Shown here: piece after piece, positions 7,871 through 14,671 of the stretch
Layout of the letters: each line of letters starts with the position of its first letter
How positions within the stretch are numbered: position 1 is the first letter of the stretch
Assembly: GCA_016290335.1 (NCBI GenBank)
Contig: JAEETM010000050.1
Coordinates: forward strand, 1-24,697
Source: Treponema sp.
GTDB lineage: Bacteria > Spirochaetota > Spirochaetia > Treponematales > Treponemataceae
DNA length: 24,697 nucleotides
Direction of reading: 5' to 3'
Made by a program: the position numbers and the translations under genes
The notes under the pieces: generated by a model
The model's input: the letters and a program-made list of their open reading frames with translations, nothing else
Database searches by the model: none
Told to the model about the DNA's origin: nothing

Positions 7871-9328
7871 CTATCTGTTATACGAATTATCTATTCCCAG
7901 TTGAGAGCGGTATTTGGCAACAGTGCGGCGGGAGATTTTTACACCCCTTTGCAACAATAGTTCAGCAAGCTTTGAATCGGAAAGCTTTTTGACTTCATCA
8001 TCGGCAAGGAGCTTTTCCATCATCCTTTTTACGGTAGTAGCAGAAACCTTCTGGTTACCATCACCTTCTGAACCACCAACGCCCGAAGAATAAAAATAGC
8101 TTACAGGAAAAAGTCCGAACTCCGTTTGAATATATTTGCTGTTTTTTCTGGCCGACATTCTGGAAACTGTTGATTCGTGAATGTTCAGTGCCTGGGCAAC
8201 CTGCTTGCGTGTAAGCGGCTTTATGTGGTCCGGACCATCACGGAAAAAATCATTCTGGAACTTTACAAGCATGCAGCCCTGACTAACAAGCGTAGATTCC
8301 CGGAACTGCAGCAGGGAAACAAAAACCTTTGCCTTTTCTATAGAAGCTTTATCAAAACTGTAATCGGGAGAAAGTCGGATTTCCGGCAAATCACCGGAAG
8401 CATATTTTACCTGGAAATAATGGTCGCGGTCGCAGCAAACCTTTCCGTGAGAAAAATCATCGGTAACAAGACTGCCCTTTTCTTTTGTTACTGTAAGAAC
8501 TATATCCGGCTGATTGCGGGAGATTCCGCTTGTGTCAGAAACATATTCGCCGGCCGGCCGCGGATTAAGTCTTCTTGTTATATAGTTGATTGAGTCTTCT
8601 GCTTCATCCTCGGTTAAATCAATATCATCAATAGGGAGATGTTTTGCAAAGGCTTTTTCGTGCCAGCTTGCCTTGAACCTTTGAAGATTACGCAAAACCT
8701 TGTCGGGCTGCGGTGGATTAAGCAGATCAAGGTGACCGTCAAGAATAAAAAGTGTAAGCGGCGAAGCATCTCCAAGAATCTGCGCCTGAACAAAAAGGCT
8801 TTCTTCTATTGTACGGCAGCAGGTTCCAATCGGGTCCATGCGCTGAATTATATCCATACACTTTTTGAGCATCTGCTTGGTTTGAGTCGGGCGGGCTTTA
8901 TCCAAAAGCGATTCAGGGTCCTGCATTGAACCATAGCAGCCGTTTTTATCAAGATTATAAATAAGGGATTTGCATAAATCGTATTCTTCGGAGCTAAGGC
9001 GTGTAAGATTGAGCTGCTCTATAAGATGTTCCTGTAAAGTTTTTGGGCGGTCCTCGTTGTTTTCAAGTGCCTTCAGGTAAGCATCGGAATCACTGACCGA
9101 CCCTTTCCGTACACTCTGACTTTGTACTGGCTGGGCAAAATCAACAGGATCATTTACAAGCTCAATCGCAGGATTTTCGGAAACAGCCTTCAAAATCTCT
9201 TCGCGCAAATCCTTGGCAGACATGGAAAGATAATTGACCGCCTGAATCTGCCGCTGCGACATCCTCTGAACCTGACGCTGGGATTGAGACTGTCTTTGAT
9301 TTTGCCTAAGATTATAGTCCGCACTCAT
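7871..9328 (-). CDS. rpoN: RNA polymerase sigma-54 factor
   Basis: This 485-residue protein shows the sigma-54 layout. A Gln-rich region I (about 6-45, LRQNQRQSQSQRQVQRMSQRQ then SAKDLREEIL and ENPAIEL) contacts activators. A core-binding middle follows (DPIGTCCRTIEESL), then the HTH TRKQVAQALNIHESTVSRM, and a C-terminal RpoN box ISRRTVAKYRSQLGI that reads the -24 element. Length is normal. I choose the ATG at 9328 (MSADYNLRQ), not an in-frame TTG 18 bp upstream: that TTG would lie in or before the -10 box TACAAT, which ends 6 nt before the ATG. No Shine-Dalgarno is present, so a leaderless mRNA is likely. No sigma-54 promoter or activator gene was seen in the window. Confidence 0.95.
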   Translation of the reverse strand: MSADYNLRQNQRQSQSQRQVQRMSQRQIQAVNYLSMSAKDLREEILKAVSENPAIELVNDPVDFAQPVQSQSVRKGSVSDSDAYLKALENNEDRPKTLQEHLIEQLNLTRLSSEEYDLCKSLIYNLDKNGCYGSMQDPESLLDKARPTQTKQMLKKCMDIIQRMDPIGTCCRTIEESLFVQAQILGDASPLTLFILDGHLDLLNPPQPDKVLRNLQRFKASWHEKAFAKHLPIDDIDLTEDEAEDSINYITRRLNPRPAGEYVSDTSGISRNQPDIVLTVTKEKGSLVTDDFSHGKVCCDRDHYFQVKYASGDLPEIRLSPDYSFDKASIEKAKVFVSLLQFRESTLVSQGCMLVKFQNDFFRDGPDHIKPLTRKQVAQALNIHESTVSRMSARKNSKYIQTEFGLFPVSYFYSSGVGGSEGDGNQKVSATTVKRMMEKLLADDEVKKLSDSKLAELLLQRGVKISRRTVAKYRSQLGIDNSYNR

Positions 9329-9334
9329 AAGATA

Positions 9335-9340
9335 ATTGTA
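9335..9340 (-). promoter_or_regulatory. -10 box of rpoN, leaderless arrangement
   Basis: TACAAT on the minus strand ends 6 nt before the rpoN ATG, so transcription should start at or within a base or two of the start codon. The -35 region is poor and overlaps the -10 box of the divergent DUF1015 gene, so the two promoters probably compete for polymerase. Confidence 0.5.
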
Positions 9341-9361
9341 GCACAAAAAGTTTTCAAACAG

Positions 9362-9367
9362 TATACT
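9362..9367 (+). promoter_or_regulatory. -10 box of the DUF1015 gene, leaderless arrangement
   Basis: TATACT ends 6 nt before the ATG at 9374, with no Shine-Dalgarno sequence between. The layout mirrors that of rpoN on the other strand; 21 bp separates the two -10 boxes. The -35 region is weak. Confidence 0.5.
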
Positions 9368-9373
9368 TAAGCT

Positions 9374-10759
9374 ATGAAAAATACAGCAAAAAACATTGAA
9401 GATTTTGGTTTACGTGTACCGGAGATTCTTCTTCCGGCTAAAATTGATTTGTCTACATGGTCGGTAATTGCCTGCGACCAGTATACACAGGATTTGAACT
9501 ATTGGAAAAAGGCTGAAACTATTGTTGGCGATAAGCCTTCCACGTTGAATCTGATTCTGCCCGAAGTTTACTTGAACTCACCGGACAAACCGCAGCGAAT
9601 TGCAAAAATCCGCGAAACTATGAAAAGTTATCTGGGGGGTGAGGTTTTCGCTCCGGCTAAAAAATGCTTTATTTATATAGAAAGAACTACTGCTTTTGGA
9701 CGCACCCGAAAGGGACTTGTTGCTCAGATTGATCTTGATACTTATGAATGGAAACCGTTCAGCAAGGCAAATATCCGCGCTACAGAAGCTACAATTGTAG
9801 ACCGCATTCCGCCGCGCAAGGAGATTCGTAAAGGTGCACCGCTTGAATTGCCGCACATTATGCTGCTTGTAAACGACAGGGATGATATTCTGGTTGGCGG
9901 TTCTGGCAAGCGTGTTAAGGATGATGGAAGAGCGCTTTTGTACAGTGGCAGCCTTATGAATAACGGTGGCAGCATTAAGGGCTGGGCTTTGGAAAGTGAT
10001 GATAATATTGAAGCTGTAACCGCGGCAGTTAGCAAAATTGCAGAGGCAAACACAGCTTCTGACGGTTCAACCTTCCTTTTTGCAGTTGGTGATGGAAACC
10101 ATTCGCTGGCAACCGCAAAGGCCGTTTGGGATGAGTACAAGGCAGAGCTTATTGCATCTGGAGCCGGGGCTGCGGAAATTGAGGCTTGTCCGGTTCGTTT
10201 TGCCCTTGTTGAAATTGTAAACATTTATGATACAGGACTTACTTTTGAACCAATCCACCGCGTTATTTTTGGCATCGACAATAAAAAACTTATTGAAACA
10301 CTTGCCGAAAAGCTTGGACAGAATGGTGAGCACACAACCGTAAAAGAGCTTGCTTCTCAGAAGGAACTTGAAGAGGCAGTAAAAAACTCCTGGGCTAACT
10401 TTGGTTTTGATTATGTTGATAATAATGGCAGCCAGAAGTACGTTCTGCTGGAAACTTCTATAAAAGAGCTTGCTGTTTCAAGATTGCAGCCAGAAATTGA
10501 TGAGTTTTTGAAGGAGGCTGGAACTGGAGCGGTAGGTGCTTCATCAGGTGGGCCGGAAATAGATTACATTCACGGTACAGAAGAAGTTCTTTCTCTTGGC
10601 AAAAAACCTGGAGCCGTAGGAATCCTTCTTCCGCCAATCGCAAAAGACAGCTTCTTTGAAACAATCAATGGGCGTGGTCCTCTTCCACGCAAGAGTTTTT
10701 CAATGGGAGAAGCTGACGAAAAACGATTCTATCTTGAATGCAGAAAACTGTTTGGATAA
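9374..10759 (+). CDS. DUF1015 family protein
   Basis: This 461-residue soluble protein belongs to the DUF1015 family, which is widespread in bacteria and lacks a firmly assigned function. Family marks visible are the start FGLRVPEILLPAKIDLSTWSVIACDQYTQD, the central LFAVGDGNHSLATAKAVWD (the usual GDGHHR-type block, here GDGNHS), and a C-terminal EIDYIHGTEEV and GILLPPIAKDSFF. Length is normal. It is transcribed divergently from rpoN from a promoter only 6 nt from its ATG. The lipoprotein gene follows 42 bp downstream and may be read on the same mRNA. No signal peptide or membrane segment is visible, so it should act in the cytoplasm. I do not assign an activity. Confidence 0.85.
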   Translation: MKNTAKNIEDFGLRVPEILLPAKIDLSTWSVIACDQYTQDLNYWKKAETIVGDKPSTLNLILPEVYLNSPDKPQRIAKIRETMKSYLGGEVFAPAKKCFIYIERTTAFGRTRKGLVAQIDLDTYEWKPFSKANIRATEATIVDRIPPRKEIRKGAPLELPHIMLLVNDRDDILVGGSGKRVKDDGRALLYSGSLMNNGGSIKGWALESDDNIEAVTAAVSKIAEANTASDGSTFLFAVGDGNHSLATAKAVWDEYKAELIASGAGAAEIEACPVRFALVEIVNIYDTGLTFEPIHRVIFGIDNKKLIETLAEKLGQNGEHTTVKELASQKELEEAVKNSWANFGFDYVDNNGSQKYVLLETSIKELAVSRLQPEIDEFLKEAGTGAVGASSGGPEIDYIHGTEEVLSLGKKPGAVGILLPPIAKDSFFETINGRGPLPRKSFSMGEADEKRFYLECRKLFG

Positions 10760-10801
10760 AATAAACATAATTCTTTGAAAAAAATCTAAAAGGATAAAAA
10801 A

Positions 10802-12229
10802 ATGAAAAGACAAAAAACACTTGGAAAATTAATTATTATTGCTGGAATCATTCTTGCATTTGCCGGTTGTACAAAAGAAGGCCCTTATCCAGATATTAAA
10901 CCGCTTGGTTCTGACCCGATTGGTACTGAAGAAAGTGTCAAGCTTACAGGAAAAACCTTCTCTATCGACCTTAATGAATGTACTCCACTCATCTATTTTG
11001 CAGATAATACATATTATGGCAATTATCAGGCTATTATAGATATCACTCCAAAGTTCAGACAGCTTAATGATTGGCCAAAGGCTGGAGACCAGCTGGAAAT
11101 AACATACAATTATGTTGCAAATGAAGACTTCCCGGCTATCTATTCAAGTCTTGTAGATATATCTGAAAGAGCAAATTTTTGGACCACACTCAGTTCGGAA
11201 ATAGACGTATTAGTTTATAAAAATCTAAAAAAAGATACTACAAAGGAAGCAAAGGTTAACTTTATCTTTTCACAGGCTCCTTATGATAATATTTCTGTCC
11301 AGGTTTTTTATGATAAGAACTCTCTGAATAAAACTGCATCAATAGGAACTACAACTGGTTTTGGTAATGACTCCCCTGCTGACTGCGAGTTTATGTGTGA
11401 TTTTAAGAATATGGATGAACATCCTCTGAAAATTACTACCTACCTGTGTGTTGATGGATTATATCTGGAAGTTTCTGAGACTAAAACTCTCCTGCCTTAC
11501 TCAAGTGCCCGTTTTTATTATGATTTTGACGAGCTGCAAGAGAAATACAGCAATTTCTATGGAGACAATGTTTATTTCTTGAGAAAAATTGAACATCCTG
11601 CATTTGACTGGGCTAATAAAAATAGAGAAACTATTTACTGGAATTACCCTTGGGACTTTAGTGGTTGGAAAACAAAGCCATTTGATTTAATAAACAAAAA
11701 ACTCACTTCTTATGAAACCTTTAATTACACCTATAATGAATCAACCGGCAACTATTCACATAATCCTGTTGATAACCCTGATTCTGGATTTTCTAATCTA
11801 ACATCGACAGACAAACAGCAGCCAGACGAACCTTACTTAGATACAGCCATTGCATTCCCATATAACGCCTGGGGACCAAATTATCAGGCTTCTATTCCTG
11901 TTTTTACAGATTCTGGTTTGAAAACGGGAGATAGAATCAAGTTGACGTTAACTGGTGTTCCTGATGATACAATTGGAACAGCTTATATTTGTATTGCAGA
12001 TAATTCTCCCGAAGTAGAAAACTATTGGCGTGTTCTTGCATATGAACAAACTATAAATAATGTTTTTATTGCAAACAAGAGCTTTACTTATGAACATACA
12101 TTTGATATTATTGCGGATTCTGGTGCCATTGATTTATCTAAAATTAGACTTGTAATAAGATATGACTCCAATATTTTGAATAAAGCAACCAGTATGAAAC
12201 ACTGTAATATTACGATTGAAAAGCTTTAA
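10802..12229 (+). CDS. Unrecognised lipoprotein with two copies of a beta-rich domain
   Basis: This 475-residue protein has a lipoprotein signal peptide (MKRQKTLGKLIIIAGIILAF) and a clear lipobox, FAGC, with the lipidated Cys at 23. I do not recognise the family. The mature part contains two related stretches, about 74-180 and 360-464. Each begins with NYQA, then a GD..-IK/LEI strand, an N-W-L segment, and ends with YD-N-LNK-S. This suggests a duplicated beta-sandwich, of the kind seen in carbohydrate-binding or surface-adhesion modules, but that is a guess. Residues about 180-330 form a linking region rich in aromatic residues (Trp/Tyr). An AAGGAT ribosome site precedes the ATG. It faces recQ tail to tail with a 76-bp gap. 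Confidence 0.75.
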   Translation: MKRQKTLGKLIIIAGIILAFAGCTKEGPYPDIKPLGSDPIGTEESVKLTGKTFSIDLNECTPLIYFADNTYYGNYQAIIDITPKFRQLNDWPKAGDQLEITYNYVANEDFPAIYSSLVDISERANFWTTLSSEIDVLVYKNLKKDTTKEAKVNFIFSQAPYDNISVQVFYDKNSLNKTASIGTTTGFGNDSPADCEFMCDFKNMDEHPLKITTYLCVDGLYLEVSETKTLLPYSSARFYYDFDELQEKYSNFYGDNVYFLRKIEHPAFDWANKNRETIYWNYPWDFSGWKTKPFDLINKKLTSYETFNYTYNESTGNYSHNPVDNPDSGFSNLTSTDKQQPDEPYLDTAIAFPYNAWGPNYQASIPVFTDSGLKTGDRIKLTLTGVPDDTIGTAYICIADNSPEVENYWRVLAYEQTINNVFIANKSFTYEHTFDIIADSGAIDLSKIRLVIRYDSNILNKATSMKHCNITIEKL

Positions 12230-12245
12230 TATGTCGTATTCGGGC

Positions 12246-12291
12246 TTGTACAAATGTCATTGTCGGAGTTGTACAAATATCATTGTCGGGC
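12246..12291. repeat. Two-copy 23-bp tandem repeat between convergent genes
   Basis: The copies start TTGTACAAAT at 12246 and 12269 and differ at only three positions. Each contains the palindrome TTGTACAA and ends CATTGTCGG. A GC stem, CGGG-ctcga-CCCG, follows at once (about 12286-12298). No T-run follows on either strand, so it is not a typical intrinsic terminator, although it sits where one is needed between the lipoprotein gene and recQ. Confidence 0.6.
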
Positions 12292-12305
12292 TCGACCCGG
12301 CAATC

Positions 12306-14234
12306 TCACTCCCCGGCCACAATTCTAAGGATTGTGGTTCCAAACTGTTCGATTTTAGCTTCGCCAATGCCGTACACATTTCGTAGGTCTGCTTTTGATT
12401 TTGGCTTTTTGGCGGCTATATCGTACAGGGTTTTGTCGTTAAAGATTATATAAGGCGGCATGTTCATATCTTCGGCTTTGCGTTTGCGCCAGGCCTTTAA
12501 TTCAGTTACAATTCGTTCACCTTCGGCATCCTGTTCGGAAGGCTTTTCGGCAACAATTTTTTCGTTCTTTTTATGGATGATGTATTCAGGAGCTGATTTT
12601 TTTTCATCATCATAAACACCTGAGAATGGAACAGAACCTGAAGCTCCCGCCTTTGATTTATCTGAAATCCTGATTGGCAGCATAATTGAAGTGCGGTTTC
12701 GTAAAACAGATTTTCCAATATACGTAAGCTTTAAGACGTTGTATTCGCCTTCCTTGATGATGTAGTTTTCAGCGACCAGTAACTCCAGCAGGTCAAACCA
12801 TTCATTTTTTGAAAGTTCTTTGCCTATTCCCCAGGTGGAAATCTTATCGTGACCATTATCAATAATGCGGGACTGCTTTGAACCGAGCAAAACATCTATT
12901 ACATAAGTTGCACCAAAACGCTCGTTTGTTTTAATCATGCAGCAGAAAAACTTCTGGGCTGGAATTGTAACATCGGTCAAAGGGATTTTTCCACCGGAAC
13001 AGATGTCGCAGCAGCACAAGGCCCTGTCATTCTCCTGCGTGACAGGTGAATCTTTATCATAAACTTCACCAAAATATGCGAGCAGGGTTTTTCTGCGGCA
13101 AACACGGCTTGTGGCGTAATTAACCATATCCTGCAAAAGCTTTTCTGATTTTTCGGGATTTGCGGCTTCTTCAAAAAAGTATCGGATTTTGAAAATATCG
13201 GCAGGACTGTAAAGCAGCAATGCGGAAGAAGGCAAACCATCACGCCCCGCACGTCCTATTTCCTGATAGTATTCTTCAATCGACTTTGGCAGATCATAAT
13301 TGATTACAAAACGAACATTCGGTTTATCAATTCCCATTCCAAAGGCAATCGTGGCAACCATAATCTGAACTTCATCCTTTATGAACAAATCCTGATTTTT
13401 AGCGCGAACTTCATCTGTAAGCCCCGCATGGTAGCTGAGTGCCGAATAGCCAAGTTTGTCCAGAGTTGCGGTGAGTTCATCAACCTTTTTTCGGGAATAG
13501 CAGTAAATGATTCCGCTGTCGCCACTATGGTGCCTGATATATTCAACAACCTGTGAATCGGCCTTGCGTTTGGGCTGCACCTCCAGATAAATGTTGCTGC
13601 GGTTAAAGCTGGAAACAAAAACAGCCGGCTTTTTTAAGCGAAGTATTCTGATGATGTCTTTTCGGACCAGGTCGGTGGCGGTTGCCGTAAGGGCCAGCAT
13701 TGTTGCTTCGGGGAAATAATTGCGCATTGCACTGATTTCCAGGTAATCGGGTCTGAAGTCGTGGCCCCACTGGGAAATGCAGTGCGCTTCATCAATTGTT
13801 ATGCAGCTGATTTTAATTCCGCTCTGGCTGAAGAGCTCCCTGATTCTGCTTGTTGCAAGCCCTTCCGGTGAAACATAAACAAGCTTTACTTTGCCAGCTT
13901 TTATTTCATCTACGGCTGCAAGATAATCCTTCCATTCAAGTGTGCTGTTTAAGAAAACTGAATGTATACCGGAGGCTTCAAGTGCATCAACCTGATTCTG
14001 CATAAGTGAAATCAGCGGAGAAACGACAATTGTTATTCCTTCCATAATCAGTGCCGGAATCTGATAACAGATTGATTTTCCGCCGCCGGTTGGCATTATT
14101 GCAAGTGTATCTGTTCCTTCGAGAACTTTTGTAATTATTTCTTTCTGATTTAGTCTGAAGCTGTCATAACCAAAAACGGTTTTTAATACTAATTCAGGCT
14201 TTGCACCTTCAAAGGTCTTTGAAAAAATCTTCAC
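12306..14234 (-). CDS. recQ: ATP-dependent DNA helicase RecQ
   Basis: This 642-residue superfamily-2 helicase unwinds DNA 3' to 5' in recombinational repair. Visible in order are the FGYDSFRLNQ Q-motif (21-30), Walker A MPTGGGKS (47-54), the DEAH box (148-151), the ARL loop SQWGHDFRPDY, motif VI QEIGRAGRDG, the zinc-binding RQC cysteines (CRRKTLLAYFGE, CCCDICSG), a winged helix, and a C-terminal HRDC domain (about 575-642). Length is normal. I choose the GTG at 14234 (MKIFSKTF). The frame is open upstream to a GTG at 14276, but that stretch contains the -35 and -10 boxes, so it should not be translated. The -10 ends 6 nt before the GTG, so the mRNA should be leaderless. Confidence 0.95.
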   Translation of the reverse strand: MKIFSKTFEGAKPELVLKTVFGYDSFRLNQKEIITKVLEGTDTLAIMPTGGGKSICYQIPALIMEGITIVVSPLISLMQNQVDALEASGIHSVFLNSTLEWKDYLAAVDEIKAGKVKLVYVSPEGLATSRIRELFSQSGIKISCITIDEAHCISQWGHDFRPDYLEISAMRNYFPEATMLALTATATDLVRKDIIRILRLKKPAVFVSSFNRSNIYLEVQPKRKADSQVVEYIRHHSGDSGIIYCYSRKKVDELTATLDKLGYSALSYHAGLTDEVRAKNQDLFIKDEVQIMVATIAFGMGIDKPNVRFVINYDLPKSIEEYYQEIGRAGRDGLPSSALLLYSPADIFKIRYFFEEAANPEKSEKLLQDMVNYATSRVCRRKTLLAYFGEVYDKDSPVTQENDRALCCCDICSGGKIPLTDVTIPAQKFFCCMIKTNERFGATYVIDVLLGSKQSRIIDNGHDKISTWGIGKELSKNEWFDLLELLVAENYIIKEGEYNVLKLTYIGKSVLRNRTSIMLPIRISDKSKAGASGSVPFSGVYDDEKKSAPEYIIHKKNEKIVAEKPSEQDAEGERIVTELKAWRKRKAEDMNMPPYIIFNDKTLYDIAAKKPKSKADLRNVYGIGEAKIEQFGTTILRIVAGE

Positions 14235-14240
14235 ATAGTT

Positions 14241-14270
14241 ATTATAGCACGAACCAAACATATAACTCAA
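14241..14270 (-). promoter_or_regulatory. recQ promoter, leaderless arrangement
   Basis: TTGAGT (14265-14270), an 18-bp spacer and a perfect TATAAT (14241-14246) lie on the minus strand. Only 6 nt separate the -10 box from the GTG start. The -35 boxes of recQ and of the divergent tRNA gene are 6 bp apart. Confidence 0.75.
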
Positions 14271-14276
14271 ACCCAC

Positions 14277-14305
14277 TTGATAAACCTCATAGTTTTTGAT
14301 ATATT
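14277..14305 (+). promoter_or_regulatory. tRNA-Leu promoter
   Basis: TTGATA (14277-14282), a 17-bp spacer and TATATT (14300-14305) match sigma-70 boxes at five of six positions each. The tRNA begins 11 nt after the -10 box, which gives a 5' leader of only a few bases. Confidence 0.8.
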
Positions 14306-14316
14306 TTTTAAATCAC

Positions 14317-14399
14317 GCCGGAGTGGTGGAATGGTAGACACGACAGACTCAAAATCTGTTGCGAGCAATCGTGTAAGAGTTCAAGTCTCTTCTCCGGTA
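14317..14399 (+). tRNA. tRNA-Leu (anticodon CAA)
   Basis: This 83-nt class II tRNA has acceptor arms GCCGGAG and CTCCGGT (one G-U pair) with discriminator A. The anticodon stem ACAGA/TCTGT holds the loop CTCAAAA, giving anticodon CAA for UUG codons. A long variable arm and the T arm AAGAG-TTCAAGT-CTCTT follow. The CCA end is not encoded. It has its own promoter and terminator, so it is a single-gene unit. Confidence 0.96.
14378..14395 (+). repeat. tRNA-Leu 3' end, first copy of an 18-bp direct repeat
   Basis: AGTTCAAGTCTCTTCTCC, the T-arm and 3' acceptor region of the tRNA, recurs identically at 14587-14604. Identity of a tRNA 3' end with a nearby downstream sequence is the usual trace of a tyrosine-recombinase attachment site. 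Confidence 0.75.
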
Positions 14400-14404
14400 A
14401 TTTG

Positions 14405-14431
14405 GCGTCCTCTGAAAGAGGACGCTTTTTT
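14405..14431 (+). terminator. Intrinsic terminator of the tRNA-Leu gene
   Basis: A perfect 8-bp stem, GCGTCCTC/GAGGACGC, closes a TGAAA loop and is followed by seven T residues. It lies 5 bp after the tRNA 3' end. Confidence 0.92.
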
Positions 14432-14465
14432 TATTTTACAACGTCTTTTGTATGGGAGAGACTGA

Positions 14466-14586
14466 ACTCCGCTCGGGGACGGGCCCTCGCGACTCGCTCG
14501 ATTAATCTCGCTCGGAGCCGTTTTTTCGATGAACCTAAACAAACCGCTGGCGCGCTTTGTTTTTAACGGTTCTTCGATTTTAGGCT
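14466..14586. other. GC-rich intergenic segment with short repeats between tRNA 3'-end copies
   Basis: This segment stands out from its AT-rich surroundings. It contains CTCGCTCG twice (14493-14500 and 14507-14514, separated by ATTAAT), GCTCGGGG, GGGCCC, and arms CGATGAACC and GGTTCTTCG that could pair with one mismatch. No gene is seen in it. From 14605 to the YifB stop codon at 14672 there is only T-rich sequence. Confidence 0.5.
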
Positions 14587-14604
14587 AGTTCAAGTCTCTT
14601 CTCC
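14587..14604 (+). repeat. Duplicate of the tRNA-Leu 3' end (att-like)
   Basis: This is an exact 18-bp copy of 14378-14395, lying 209 bp downstream and not part of a tRNA. Identity stops just before the last acceptor bases (CGGT is replaced by TTAC). No integrase gene lies between the copies, so it may be the scar of a lost or very small element, or a local duplication. Confidence 0.7.
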
Positions 14605-14671
14605 TTACACTCTTCGTTCTTGGGCCTTAATTTTTCCACTTTTTTTTTCTGCCTTTTTCCAGATACTCTTT

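Noticed and set aside
14235..14276. Longer recQ start at the upstream GTG
   Set aside because: The extra codons contain the -35 and -10 promoter boxes and do not resemble the RecQ N-terminus.
14277..14465. Small plus-strand reading frame of 62 codons
   Set aside because: It runs through the tRNA-Leu gene and its terminator and has no ribosome site.
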